The notes beneath the pieces are model-generated. The model searched no databases. It was not told where the DNA came from and worked only from the letters and a program-made list of their open reading frames with translations. From Fimbriimonadaceae bacterium (lineage in GTDB: Bacteria > Armatimonadota > UBA10988), in NCBI GenBank assembly GCA_020850355.1, contig JADZEX010000010.1, positions 62,001 through 126,000 on the forward strand: a stretch of DNA of 64,000 nucleotides, given 5' to 3'. A program made the position numbers and the translations under genes. Numbering within the stretch: position 1 is the stretch's first letter; the number at the start of each line of letters is the position of its first letter. Shown piece by piece: positions 16,159-25,306 of this stretch.

Positions 16159-17662
16159 CGCGGCCGAGCGGCGTTTCGGCGAAGGTCACCGGATCGAGGG
16201 CGGTGGCCTGCCAGGCGGTGTCCAGGTTGTGCAAGGTGACGGGTCGGCGGCTGGGCGCGTAGATCAGCCGCAGGTCGGCGCGGCCGGCGCAGTAGGCGCG
16301 GTCGGCGGCGTCCAGCGCGGCGCCGGTGAGGGTGGCCCACGCGGGGTGCGGCGCCAGGTCCGGCCAGCCACAGCGCAGCAACAGGGCTTTGGCCCAGGCG
16401 AGCTGCTGCGAGCCGGGCAGGTGCAGGGCGTCCTGCCAGGGGATCGTGCCGTAGTTGCCGCCATGCGGGCTGGCGCCGTGGGGCTGGTCGGCGCGGTTGC
16501 ACTGCCAAAGGCCGTTGGCGCCGTAGGTATGACCGGCGGCACCCGACAGGAGGCTGGCCCAGGCGACCATCCGCTGTGGCCCGGCGCGGAACTGGTCGAG
16601 CAGCATCTCGTAGGCCACTTCGCTGTTCAAGACCGGCATCCGCGGCTCGGCGGCGTAAGACCAATCGTGGGTCTCCAGCGACGGCAGCAGCACCTCGCGG
16701 TGGCCGTGACCGGTCTGCAGCATGTCGAAGTCGAGCAGCTCCGGATCGTCGATGGCGCCCCGCGCGCTGAGGCGGCCGAGGCCGGTGGGGTGCACCGACA
16801 GCGGGTGGCTGAAGGGGTCGGTCTGGCGGACGTAGCGTGCCACGGCGGTCCAGCCGGTGACCGCTGCGCGGTCGTCGTAGGGGAAGCCCTCGGCCAGGTA
16901 CCAGGGCAGGTTAACCTCGCCGCCGACGCACCAGAAGACGGGCCAGGCGGCGTAGCGCGCCAAGAGGTAGCGCCAGTGCTGTTGCAGCCGGGCAACACCC
17001 ATCCAACCCAGGAAATAGCCCCAGGCGCCGACCAGACAGGGCACCAGGCCGTGCTCGACGAGATCCGCGAAGCGGCGGTCGACGGCGTCGTAGTAGGCCG
17101 GCCGGATCCGCGCGAAGTTGGGCTCCCAGGCCTGTCCCGCCTCGTTGGCACCGCGCTCGTCGAAGGCGGGCATGTCAGGGTACAGGCCAGCCACGATCTG
17201 GATCACCGTGAAGCCTTTGGCGACCCGGTCGGCGACCATCTGCTTCCAATCGTCGGGCCAGGCGAGGCGCTGGCAGAAGGCCATCCACCAGGTGTCGCCG
17301 AGCCACAAGAAGGGCGTGCCATCGGCGTGCTCGAAGCGCCGCCGGTCGGCTGTGACCTGTGGTGCGCCGTGCCGATAGAGCGGGTGGTCGCCACGGTAGG
17401 GCAGCACTTGCAGCCGCCGCTGCTGGCCGTCCAAGGCCGCGATGGCGGCGCACTCTGTGACCAGCCGATGCTCGCCGACCAGCGGTGAGCTGTAGCGCAC
17501 TCGCCAGACATCGCCCCCAGCCCAGAAGGCCGGCACTCGCCGGGTGACCCCAGCGGGGTCGGTCACCAGGGCGTCGAGCTGCACATCGTGGAACGGATCG
17601 GCGGCCCCCGGGTCGGCCTGGAAGGCGAACTCGGCGACGTGGTTCTGGGAGACGGTCAGCAT
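16085..17662 (-). CDS. DUF5060/DUF4038 glycosidase (GH140-like)
   Basis: A 525-residue protein with the architecture of DUF4038 (GH140, apiosidase-like) enzymes. An N-terminal DUF5060 beta domain (about 1-85, with WAGGDVWRVRYSSPLVGEHRLV) precedes a TIM barrel starting TPFLWLGDTWWMAFCQRL and continuing GFTVIQIVAGLYP. Acidic candidates for catalysis are Glu in FWCVGGEVNLPWY and Glu in MPVLNSEVAYE, at the strand ends expected for the family. A short C-terminal beta segment follows. No signal peptide is evident, so it may act inside the cell or leave by another route. Its 3' end overlaps the thioredoxin-like gene by 74 bp on the opposite strand. The exact substrate is unknown. Confidence 0.85.
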   Translation of the reverse strand: MLTVSQNHVAEFAFQADPGAADPFHDVQLDALVTDPAGVTRRVPAFWAGGDVWRVRYSSPLVGEHRLVTECAAIAALDGQQRRLQVLPYRGDHPLYRHGAPQVTADRRRFEHADGTPFLWLGDTWWMAFCQRLAWPDDWKQMVADRVAKGFTVIQIVAGLYPDMPAFDERGANEAGQAWEPNFARIRPAYYDAVDRRFADLVEHGLVPCLVGAWGYFLGWMGVARLQQHWRYLLARYAAWPVFWCVGGEVNLPWYLAEGFPYDDRAAVTGWTAVARYVRQTDPFSHPLSVHPTGLGRLSARGAIDDPELLDFDMLQTGHGHREVLLPSLETHDWSYAAEPRMPVLNSEVAYEMLLDQFRAGPQRMVAWASLLSGAAGHTYGANGLWQCNRADQPHGASPHGGNYGTIPWQDALHLPGSQQLAWAKALLLRCGWPDLAPHPAWATLTGAALDAADRAYCAGRADLRLIYAPSRRPVTLHNLDTAWQATALDPVTFAETPLGRVSAGQTVPPPPGPEEDWLLLLQRA

Positions 17663-17868
17663 CGGTCAGGCTCCAGCGCTGGGATACGCGGTCGGACCCG
17701 CCTGGCCTCTTGCCATTTGGGGGCTGACCGGGCGACGCCAAAGGTAACCCCGAGGTGTCCCGCGCTGCCGGAATCGCGGCTGGGCGGGTCTGGCGCGAGG
17801 GGCCGATCCATGATACACCGCAGGTAGCGGCTGACCAGGGCGACGAGCCACGACACGCGGGGCGCGCG

Positions 17869-20800
17869 ATGCAGATCGAACCGACGGCGGCGGACCTGCA
17901 GGGGGTGTTGCGGGCGGCCGACGAGTTGATCGGCCTGGTCGACCTCGACGACGTCTGTCGCCGGGCGGTCGAACTGGCGCGTGAACGGCTGGGGCTGGAA
18001 CGCGTCGGGCTGTTCCTGTTGGACGGCCAGCCGCCTGTCTGGCGCGGCACCTATGGCACCGACCTGGCCGGCCAGACGACCGACGAACGAGCGACCACCG
18101 TGGTGCCGGGGCATGGCGTGTGGCACCACTTCCTGCAGGAGGCGGTGGCCGGCGGCCCGCGCTGGCTGAAGCAGCCGGACTTCCCGTTACGCGCCCACGG
18201 CGAGGTGGTCGGCAGCGGCGAGCATGCGGTCACGGCGGTGATGGCCGGTCCCGAGCTGCTGGCGGTGGTGTTCAACGACAACGCCCTCAGCCGTCAGCCG
18301 CTGCGCGACGACGTCCAGGAGGTCCTGGCGGCCTACGGCTCGTTGCTCGGCCACATCATTCAGCGCAAGCGGGTGACCTGGCAACTGCGGGCGTCAGAGG
18401 AGCTCTACCGTGACCTGGTCGAGTCGGCCCAGGAGCTGATCTGGCGGATCGACCACGCGGGGCGGTTCACCTTCCTCAACCAGGCCTGGGAGACCGTGCT
18501 GGGCCGGCCGCTTGACACTCTGCTGGGGCGCCGCTTCGGCGACTTTCAGGACGACGCGCAGGTCGCGGCGGATCTACCGATGGCCACCCGCTTCAAGGCC
18601 GGGCAACGCATCGTGGGTTACCGGACCGAGTTCCGGACCGCTGCGGGCGAGGTGGTCCACCTGACCATCAACGGCACACCCCAGTTGGAACAGACCGGCC
18701 GCTTCGTGGGTGGGCAAGGCACGGCCGTCGATACCACCGCCTGGCGCCAGCAGGAGCAGGCCCTGCAGGTGCAGCAAGACAACCTCCGCTCGCTCTTCAA
18801 CGCCACCCAGGAGAGCGTTTTCTTGATGGACCCGGCAGGGCTCATTCTGGAGGCCAATCCGACCTTTGCGGCGCGGCTGGGGCGGTCGGTTGGGGACTGT
18901 GTGGGGCGGCTGGTGTGGGACCTCATTCCGCCGGAGGTGGCGGCTGCGCGCCGGGCTCATGTGGCGCAGGTGCTGCGGACGGGGCGTCCGCTGGCCTTTG
19001 ACGACACGCGCGACGGGCTGTGGTTGCGGCATGTGCTGTACCCGGTCCTGGACCGCCAGGGACGGGTCGCGCGGCTGGCTTCCTATGCGACCGATCTGAC
19101 TGCCCGGCGGCAGTCTGAGGAGGCCCTGCGGCGCAGCGAGGAGCGCTACCATTCGTTCGTGGAGCAGAGCCACGAGGCGATCTACTGCACCGAGTTCGAC
19201 CAGCCGATCGACACCAGCCTCCCGGTCGAACAGCAGATCGACCTGATCTATGAGCGGGCCTACATGGGCGAATGCAACGCGGCGATGGCGGCGATGTACG
19301 GCCTGCCGTCGCCGGCTGAGTTCGCGGGCCGGCGGCTGGTGGACGTCCACGGCGGCAGCAGCAACCCCACCAACCGGGCGATGTTCGCCAGGTTCATCGC
19401 CAGCGGGTACCGCGCGATTCAGAATGAGACCGCCGAGGTGCTCCCCGACGGCCAGCGGAGGTGGTTCGTCAGCAACGACATCGGCATCGTCGAGGACGGC
19501 CACCTGGTGCGCATTTGGGGCACCTCGCTGGACGTCACCGAGCGGCGGCAGGCCGAGGAGGCGCTCCGGGAGTCGCGCGAGCTCTTGCGGGCGGTGCTCG
19601 ACGCCATCCCGGTGCGGGTGTTCTGGAAAGACCGCGAGTCGCGGTACCTCGGCTGCAACCTCACCTTTGCGCGGGACGCCGGCTGTGCGTCACCGGACGA
19701 GCTGCTGGGTCGGGATGACTATGAGCTGGACTGGCGCTCTCAGGCCGACCTCTATCGGGCCGATGACCAGGCGGTGATCCACAGCGGCGTGGGGCGCATG
19801 TCCTACGAGGAGCCGCAGAGCAGGCCAAACGGCGAGCAACTCCAGTTGCTGACCAGCAAGCTGCCGCTGCGCGACACCACCGGCGCGGTGGTGGGTGTGC
19901 TGGGCACCTACCTCGACATCACGCCGCGGCAGCGGGCCGAGGAGGCCCTGCGCGCCAGCGAGTCCCGCTTCCGGTCGATCGCCGACTACACCTTCGAATG
20001 GGAGAACTGGGTCGGGCCCGACGGGGAGCTGCGTTGGGTCAGCCCGGCGGTCGAGCAGCTTACCGGCTATGCGGCAGCCGAGTGCCACGAGCTGCCGCAC
20101 TTCCCGCTGGCGCTGGTGGTCGCCGAGGACCGCGCGGGCGTCGCCGCGGAGCTGCAACGAGCGCTGGCGGGCGGCGAGCAGGCCGAGTACCCCTTCAGTC
20201 TGCAGCGCCGCGACGGCGTGATCCGCCGGATGGCGCTGGCCTACCGGCCGATCACTGAAGGCGGCCAACAGCAGCTTGGCTACCGCAGTTGCATCCGTGA
20301 CATCACCGCCCGCAGCCGCGCCGAAGACTTGGTGGCGACGCGGCTGCAACTGGCCGAGGCCGCCGGCAGCGCCACGGTGGACGAGGTGATGCAGTTGGCG
20401 ATGGACGCCGCCGAGCGGCTGACCGACAGTTCGATCGGTTTCTTCCACGTCGTCGACCCGGACCAGGAGCACCTCACGTTGACTGCCTGGTCCACCAACA
20501 CGGTGGCGCACATGTGTACCGCCGAGGGCAAGGGCAGCCACTACCCCATCTCCATGGCCGGCGTCTGGGTGGACTGCTTCCACACCAAGGCGACGGTGAT
20601 CCACAACGACCTCGCGAGCCTGGCGCATCGCAAAGGCATGCCCAATGGCCATGCGCCGGTGATCCGTGAGATGGTCGTCCCGGTGATCCGCGACGGCCTG
20701 GTCCGGGCCATCCTGGGGGTCGGCAACAAGGCTACCGACTACACCGACGACGACGCCCGAATGTTGGAGGCGCTGACCGGGCTGGTGATCGATCTGGTGG

Positions 20801-22686
20801 AACGCAAACAGGCGGAGCAGGCGCTCCGCGAGAGCGAGGCGCGGCACCGCTCGGTGGTCGAGAACTCGCCCGACGGCGTCGTGCGCTTCGATCGCGAGGG
20901 CCGGCACCTCTACGCCAGCCCGGCGATGGAGCGCCTCACGGGGCTCCCGGCGGACGCCCTGGCTGGCCGCACCGTCGGCGAGCTCGGCCTGCCCGCGGAC
21001 TTCTGCGAGACCCTCGAGACCGGCCTGCGGCGGGCACAGCGTACTGCGGAGTCGGTGGAGTGCGAAGCGACCTTGAAGTCGGGCCAGGGCGAGCAGCACA
21101 TCAATCTGCGACTGATCCCCGAGCGCGGTCAAGACGGGTCGGTCGGCAGTGTGCTGTTGCTGGTCCGTGACATCACCGAGCACCGCCGCACCGAGCGTGA
21201 CTACCAGCGGTTGTTCACCTCGCTGGACGCGGCCTTTGCCGTCCAAGAGCTGCTCTACGACGCGGCCGGGCGCCCGCAGGACTGGCGCTACCAGGCGCTC
21301 AACCCGGCCTTCGAGCGACTGCTCGGGCGGTCCAGCGGCAGCCTGGTGGGCCACTGCGGCAGCATGGTGCTGCCGGGGCTGGCGGCGGAGTGGGTGGCGC
21401 ACTTCGGCGAGGTGGTGGCGAGCGGCGAGACGACGCAGTTCGAGTGCCACAGCGCCGACCTCGGACGCCACCTGGCGGTGACCGCCTACGCGCTGGGCGG
21501 CCAGCAGGTTGCGACGCTGATCGAGGACGTCACCCAGCGGCTGCTGTTGGAAGAGCAGGTCCGGCACTCGCAACGTTTGGAGTCGATCGGCCGCCTGGCC
21601 GGCGGCGTGGCCCACGACTTCAACAACCTGCTGACCCCAATCCTCGGCTATGCCCAGTTCCTGGCTGCCGACCTGCGGCCTGACGACCCGCGCGCGGCGG
21701 ACGTCGCCGAGATCCAGCAGGCCGGGTTGCGGGCGCGCGACCTGACGCGGCAGTTGCTGGCGTTCGGCCGCAAGCAGGTGCTGAGCCTCACCGAGGTCGA
21801 CCTCCGCGAGGTGGTCGGCAGTTTCCAGCGGCTGCTCCGCCGGACACTGCGCGAGGACATCGAGCTGGTCGTGGACCTCGACCAGCAGCCCTGCGTGGTG
21901 CTCGCCGACGCGGGCCAGTTGGAGAAGGTGCTGATGAACCTGGCGGTCAACGCGCAGGATGCGATGCCGGACGGCGGGCGCCTGACCATCCGGGTGCGGG
22001 CAGCCGGCGGGGCGGTGCGGCGGGCGGAGCTGCTGGTCAGCGACACCGGCAGCGGGATCGAGGCCGGGATCCTGGCCCACATCTTCGAGCCCTTCTACAC
22101 CACCAAGCGCGCTGGCCAGGGGACGGGCCTCGGTCTGGCCACGGTGCATGGCATCGTCGGCCAGCATGGCGGGCGGGTCGAAGTCGACTCGGCGCCAGGG
22201 CAGGGCACCACCTTCCGGGTGACGCTGCCGCTGGCGGTGGCGCCGGAGCGGGCGCCCCGCGTGGTGCGGCCGGTCTCGACCGCCAGCGGCTGCGAGGGCT
22301 CCGAGACGGTGGCGGTGGTCGACGACGACGCCGGCATCCTGGAGCTGGCGCGGCGGGCGCTGCGCGCGCAAGGCTACGACGTGGTCGCCGCCCAAGGCGG
22401 CCCGGAGCTGTTGCAGCAACTCCGCCAGCAGCCGCGGACGCTCGATCTGCTGGTCACCGACGTGGTGATGCCAGCGCTCAACGGGCGGCAGCTCTACGAG
22501 CAACTCAGCGCGCAGCAAGCCGGTCTGCGAGTGCTCTACATCACCGGCTACGACGACGAGGTGCTCGGCACCCGGGGGGTGCTGGACGACGGCATTCAGT
22601 TGCTGCTGAAGCCGTTCACCCCGCAGGTGCTCTGCCAGAAGGTGCGCCAGGTCCTCGATCAGCCGATCTCGGCGCCGCACCCTTGA
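17869..22686 (+). CDS. multi-PAS/GAF hybrid sensor histidine kinase with receiver
   Basis: A 1,605-residue cytoplasmic-looking sensor with no membrane segment. By position it has an N-terminal GAF domain (about 1-165), PAS domains starting near residues 178, 306, 427, 573 and 701, a GAF_2 domain (about 821-978), and two more PAS domains near 994 and 1113. A HisKA domain follows with phosphoacceptor H1249 (GGVAHDFNNLL), then HATPase_c (NLAVNAQDAMPDGG, DTGSGI, GTGLGLATVHG), and a C-terminal receiver with D1531 in LVTDVVMP. It probably integrates several small-molecule or redox signals. No output regulator gene is adjacent. The start at 17869 is the best ATG before the GAF domain; its ribosome site is weak, so an earlier start is possible. 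Confidence 0.9.
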   Translation: MQIEPTAADLQGVLRAADELIGLVDLDDVCRRAVELARERLGLERVGLFLLDGQPPVWRGTYGTDLAGQTTDERATTVVPGHGVWHHFLQEAVAGGPRWLKQPDFPLRAHGEVVGSGEHAVTAVMAGPELLAVVFNDNALSRQPLRDDVQEVLAAYGSLLGHIIQRKRVTWQLRASEELYRDLVESAQELIWRIDHAGRFTFLNQAWETVLGRPLDTLLGRRFGDFQDDAQVAADLPMATRFKAGQRIVGYRTEFRTAAGEVVHLTINGTPQLEQTGRFVGGQGTAVDTTAWRQQEQALQVQQDNLRSLFNATQESVFLMDPAGLILEANPTFAARLGRSVGDCVGRLVWDLIPPEVAAARRAHVAQVLRTGRPLAFDDTRDGLWLRHVLYPVLDRQGRVARLASYATDLTARRQSEEALRRSEERYHSFVEQSHEAIYCTEFDQPIDTSLPVEQQIDLIYERAYMGECNAAMAAMYGLPSPAEFAGRRLVDVHGGSSNPTNRAMFARFIASGYRAIQNETAEVLPDGQRRWFVSNDIGIVEDGHLVRIWGTSLDVTERRQAEEALRESRELLRAVLDAIPVRVFWKDRESRYLGCNLTFARDAGCASPDELLGRDDYELDWRSQADLYRADDQAVIHSGVGRMSYEEPQSRPNGEQLQLLTSKLPLRDTTGAVVGVLGTYLDITPRQRAEEALRASESRFRSIADYTFEWENWVGPDGELRWVSPAVEQLTGYAAAECHELPHFPLALVVAEDRAGVAAELQRALAGGEQAEYPFSLQRRDGVIRRMALAYRPITEGGQQQLGYRSCIRDITARSRAEDLVATRLQLAEAAGSATVDEVMQLAMDAAERLTDSSIGFFHVVDPDQEHLTLTAWSTNTVAHMCTAEGKGSHYPISMAGVWVDCFHTKATVIHNDLASLAHRKGMPNGHAPVIREMVVPVIRDGLVRAILGVGNKATDYTDDDARMLEALTGLVIDLVERKQAEQALRESEARHRSVVENSPDGVVRFDREGRHLYASPAMERLTGLPADALAGRTVGELGLPADFCETLETGLRRAQRTAESVECEATLKSGQGEQHINLRLIPERGQDGSVGSVLLLVRDITEHRRTERDYQRLFTSLDAAFAVQELLYDAAGRPQDWRYQALNPAFERLLGRSSGSLVGHCGSMVLPGLAAEWVAHFGEVVASGETTQFECHSADLGRHLAVTAYALGGQQVATLIEDVTQRLLLEEQVRHSQRLESIGRLAGGVAHDFNNLLTPILGYAQFLAADLRPDDPRAADVAEIQQAGLRARDLTRQLLAFGRKQVLSLTEVDLREVVGSFQRLLRRTLREDIELVVDLDQQPCVVLADAGQLEKVLMNLAVNAQDAMPDGGRLTIRVRAAGGAVRRAELLVSDTGSGIEAGILAHIFEPFYTTKRAGQGTGLGLATVHGIVGQHGGRVEVDSAPGQGTTFRVTLPLAVAPERAPRVVRPVSTASGCEGSETVAVVDDDAGILELARRALRAQGYDVVAAQGGPELLQQLRQQPRTLDLLVTDVVMPALNGRQLYEQLSAQQAGLRVLYITGYDDEVLGTRGVLDDGIQLLLKPFTPQVLCQKVRQVLDQPISAPHP

Positions 22687-22729
22687 CCAGTCTCGCGGCA
22701 TCTGCCAGCATCGCGGCAGGACCACCACG

Positions 22730-25300
22730 ATGTCGACGGCCGCCGTTCTGCTGACCCTCTGCTGGCCGCAGCCCCGCGAGCTGCAGGCCGCCGCCGCCTG
22801 GGAGCTGCGGCTGCCGCTGCAGGTTACGGCCCCGGCCGCGCTGGCCGGGCCGGCCGCGCTGCTGACCCGTGAACTCCAGGAGCGCTGGGGCCCCGCCGCG
22901 GTCGCGGCCACTGGCCGGACGACGCTCGACCTGCGGGTCGATCCGACCGCCTGCGAGCGGGCGGAGGAGTACCGCATCGCCAGCTCGGCGACCGGCGCGG
23001 AGCTGCTGGCGCACGACCCGCAGGGCGCCTACTGGGCGGTCCACAGCCTGCTGCAGCTCCTGCCGGCCGCGACACCCACCGCCGACGGCTGGCGGCTGCC
23101 CGGCCTGCGGCTGCGCGACTGGCCCGCGACGCCGTTCCGGGCCTTCATGATCCAGGGCGCCTGGTCAGGCGATGTCGCGGCCTGGAAGCAGAATCTCGAC
23201 CTGCTGGCGCGCTGCAAGATCAGCCATGTCGCCCTGGAGTTTGGGCCGCAGGTGCAGCTCGACCGACTGCCCCGCGCCGCCCGCGGGGCGCGCTTCACGA
23301 AGGCCCAGGCCCGCGAGATCGTCGACTACGCCCGCAGCCTGGGGCTGCGGCCGATCGGCTACCTCAACCTGCTCGGCCACCTCGACCGCGCTTACACGCA
23401 GGAGCCCTACACCGGTCACGGCGGGCTGCGGATCGATCAGGAGGCGACCTGGAGCGAGTTCGTCGAGCCCATCTTGGACGAGCTGCTGGAAGTCTATGGG
23501 CCGCTGGAGTACTTCCACGCGGGGATGGACGAGGCCTGGGAGCTTTTCGAGTGGTACTCCACCTCCGGGCGCGACCCGGTGGCGTTGCTGGTGCAGCACG
23601 TCCGGCGGGTCCACGAGTATCTGCAGCAACGCGGCGTGAAGCTGGTGATCTGGCACGACATGTTCATCGCGCCGGTGCTCGCCAAGACCCTCGGCGGGCC
23701 GGTCGGCCCGGCCAATGGCGGGCCGCCGCAGAACAGCGCGGCGGCGCTGGCGCAGGTGCCGCGTGAGGTGATCCTGAACTACTGGTTCTACGACACGGTC
23801 GCCGCCTACCCGGCGCTCGACTACCTGCGCCAGCAGGGCTTCACGGTCTGGGCCAGCCCATGGCGGACGCCCGCGGCGCTGGTTGCGGCGGCGGCGCAGC
23901 GTGGGGTACCGCTCCACGGAACGCACTGGAACGGGCCACCCGGATGCTTCTCGTCGGTGGTCGACGGCCCGGTCCCGGCGCTGTTCGCAGCGGCGGCCTG
24001 GCAGCCCGGCGCTCAGACCGACGCGCAGTTGCTGGCCGGCGCCCGCCAGGCCACCGCGGCCGAGCTCTGGCGGCGCCGCAGCGGGTCGGCGGCCGCGTCG
24101 CGACTCCGGCTGCTGCGGTCGGACGGCCCGCCGCAGGAGCTGCGCTGGCCCGCCCAGGCCGACCTCGCGCCGACGCTGGCGACCGGGCTGGCCTTCGACT
24201 TCGACCACCCGGCCACCATCGCGGCGTTGCCGTCGGCCGGGCAGGAGCTGGCCGACCCGTCGCGGGCGGTGGCGGTGGTGCTGCCCGGGGGCCAGCGGCT
24301 GCCGCTCGATGGCGTCAACGTCGGCCGCGGCGAGGATCAGGTGATCCTCTACGCCGCCCCGCGGCGCAGCAGCGGCACCAATCACTATGGCGTCGAGGTC
24401 GCTGTCGCGGCGGATGGGACGGTCTTGGACATCGCCGACTACGGGGCCTCCGATCATGCCGTGCCGGCGGGCGGGTTTGTCTTGTCGGCCCACGCCGGAC
24501 CACGCAGCACCGCGCTGCGACGGCTCAGCGCGCTCCAGCCGGGCCACCGCGTGGCGGTCGTCGACGCGGCCGGGCAGTGGCTGGGCGGCTGGGATGCCGG
24601 TCGCCTGGAGCTGCAGACGCCGCTCGGCCGCTGGCCGGTCGACGGCCTGGACACGGCCCGCGAGGCGGGTCGGCTGGTGGTCTTCCGGGCGCCCCGCGAG
24701 GGCGGCACGGGCACCAATCCGTGGGGCCTCGAGGTCGGCGTGGCGGCCGGCGCGGTGACCGCCGTGGAGGTGCAGCGGGGCAACGCCGCCCTGCCGGCCG
24801 ACGGCTGGGTGATCTCGGCGCATCTCGACCACCCGGCGGCGGCAGCGCTCCGAGCGCTGCCGGTGGGCGCCCCGGTCCACCTGCTGCTGCGGCTGGGCGG
24901 GCGAGACTACGACGTCGACACCGAGCTGGCGCGGCGCCGCCTGGCCTGGCCGATCGGGGCGGCGGTGCAGCGCCTGCAGGTGGTCACCGCCACCGCCACC
25001 GCCAGCAGTCCGGGCCGCCTGTTGGGCTGGTTGGAGGTCGAGTACGCCGACGGCGGGCGCGAGCGGCTGCCGTGGCGCGCCGGCGCCGATGCCCTGCCGG
25101 CCGGGGCCAGCGACCCGCCGTCCAGCCTGGCTCCCGGCCGCTGGCTGCTGCCGCCGACCGCCGTCGCGCAGCGCGGGCTGGTCCGTGAGTGGACCAACCC
25201 GCGACCGCAGGCGGTCGTGCAGCGGCTGGTGTTTCGGCCGGATCTCGCCGCGCTGGAGTGCGGCTGGCTGATCCGAGCGGTCACCGCCGAGGGCGACTGA
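22730..25300 (+). CDS. secreted GH20-like protein with two tandem C-terminal repeats
   Basis: An 856-residue protein. It starts with a short hydrophobic leader (AAVLLTLC), then a GH20b-like alpha/beta domain (about 30-135, with LGPAALLTRELQERWG and HDPQGAYWAVHSLLQLL). The (beta/alpha)8 barrel follows; its catalytic pair would be D267-E268 in HAGMDEAW, where GH20 enzymes have GGDE. Two copies of a beta-rich repeat follow (about 527-612 and 638-722), sharing GTN.(Y/W)G(V/L)EV.VA and a G(F/W)V(L/I)SAH segment. Similar repeats occur near phosphodiester glycosidases and other envelope enzymes. It probably acts on an amino-sugar polymer outside the cell. The stop codon is 6 bp from that of the convergent peptidase gene. 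Confidence 0.78.
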   Translation: MSTAAVLLTLCWPQPRELQAAAAWELRLPLQVTAPAALAGPAALLTRELQERWGPAAVAATGRTTLDLRVDPTACERAEEYRIASSATGAELLAHDPQGAYWAVHSLLQLLPAATPTADGWRLPGLRLRDWPATPFRAFMIQGAWSGDVAAWKQNLDLLARCKISHVALEFGPQVQLDRLPRAARGARFTKAQAREIVDYARSLGLRPIGYLNLLGHLDRAYTQEPYTGHGGLRIDQEATWSEFVEPILDELLEVYGPLEYFHAGMDEAWELFEWYSTSGRDPVALLVQHVRRVHEYLQQRGVKLVIWHDMFIAPVLAKTLGGPVGPANGGPPQNSAAALAQVPREVILNYWFYDTVAAYPALDYLRQQGFTVWASPWRTPAALVAAAAQRGVPLHGTHWNGPPGCFSSVVDGPVPALFAAAAWQPGAQTDAQLLAGARQATAAELWRRRSGSAAASRLRLLRSDGPPQELRWPAQADLAPTLATGLAFDFDHPATIAALPSAGQELADPSRAVAVVLPGGQRLPLDGVNVGRGEDQVILYAAPRRSSGTNHYGVEVAVAADGTVLDIADYGASDHAVPAGGFVLSAHAGPRSTALRRLSALQPGHRVAVVDAAGQWLGGWDAGRLELQTPLGRWPVDGLDTAREAGRLVVFRAPREGGTGTNPWGLEVGVAAGAVTAVEVQRGNAALPADGWVISAHLDHPAAAALRALPVGAPVHLLLRLGGRDYDVDTELARRRLAWPIGAAVQRLQVVTATATASSPGRLLGWLEVEYADGGRERLPWRAGADALPAGASDPPSSLAPGRWLLPPTAVAQRGLVREWTNPRPQAVVQRLVFRPDLAALECGWLIRAVTAEGD

Positions 25301-25306
25301 GGCGGT

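Noticed and set aside
19690-22977. A continuous minus-strand reading frame of about 1,095 codons opposite the histidine kinase gene
   Set aside because: Long antisense open frames are expected in about 70% GC DNA. The kinase motifs on the plus strand are unmistakable and the antisense product has no recognisable domain.
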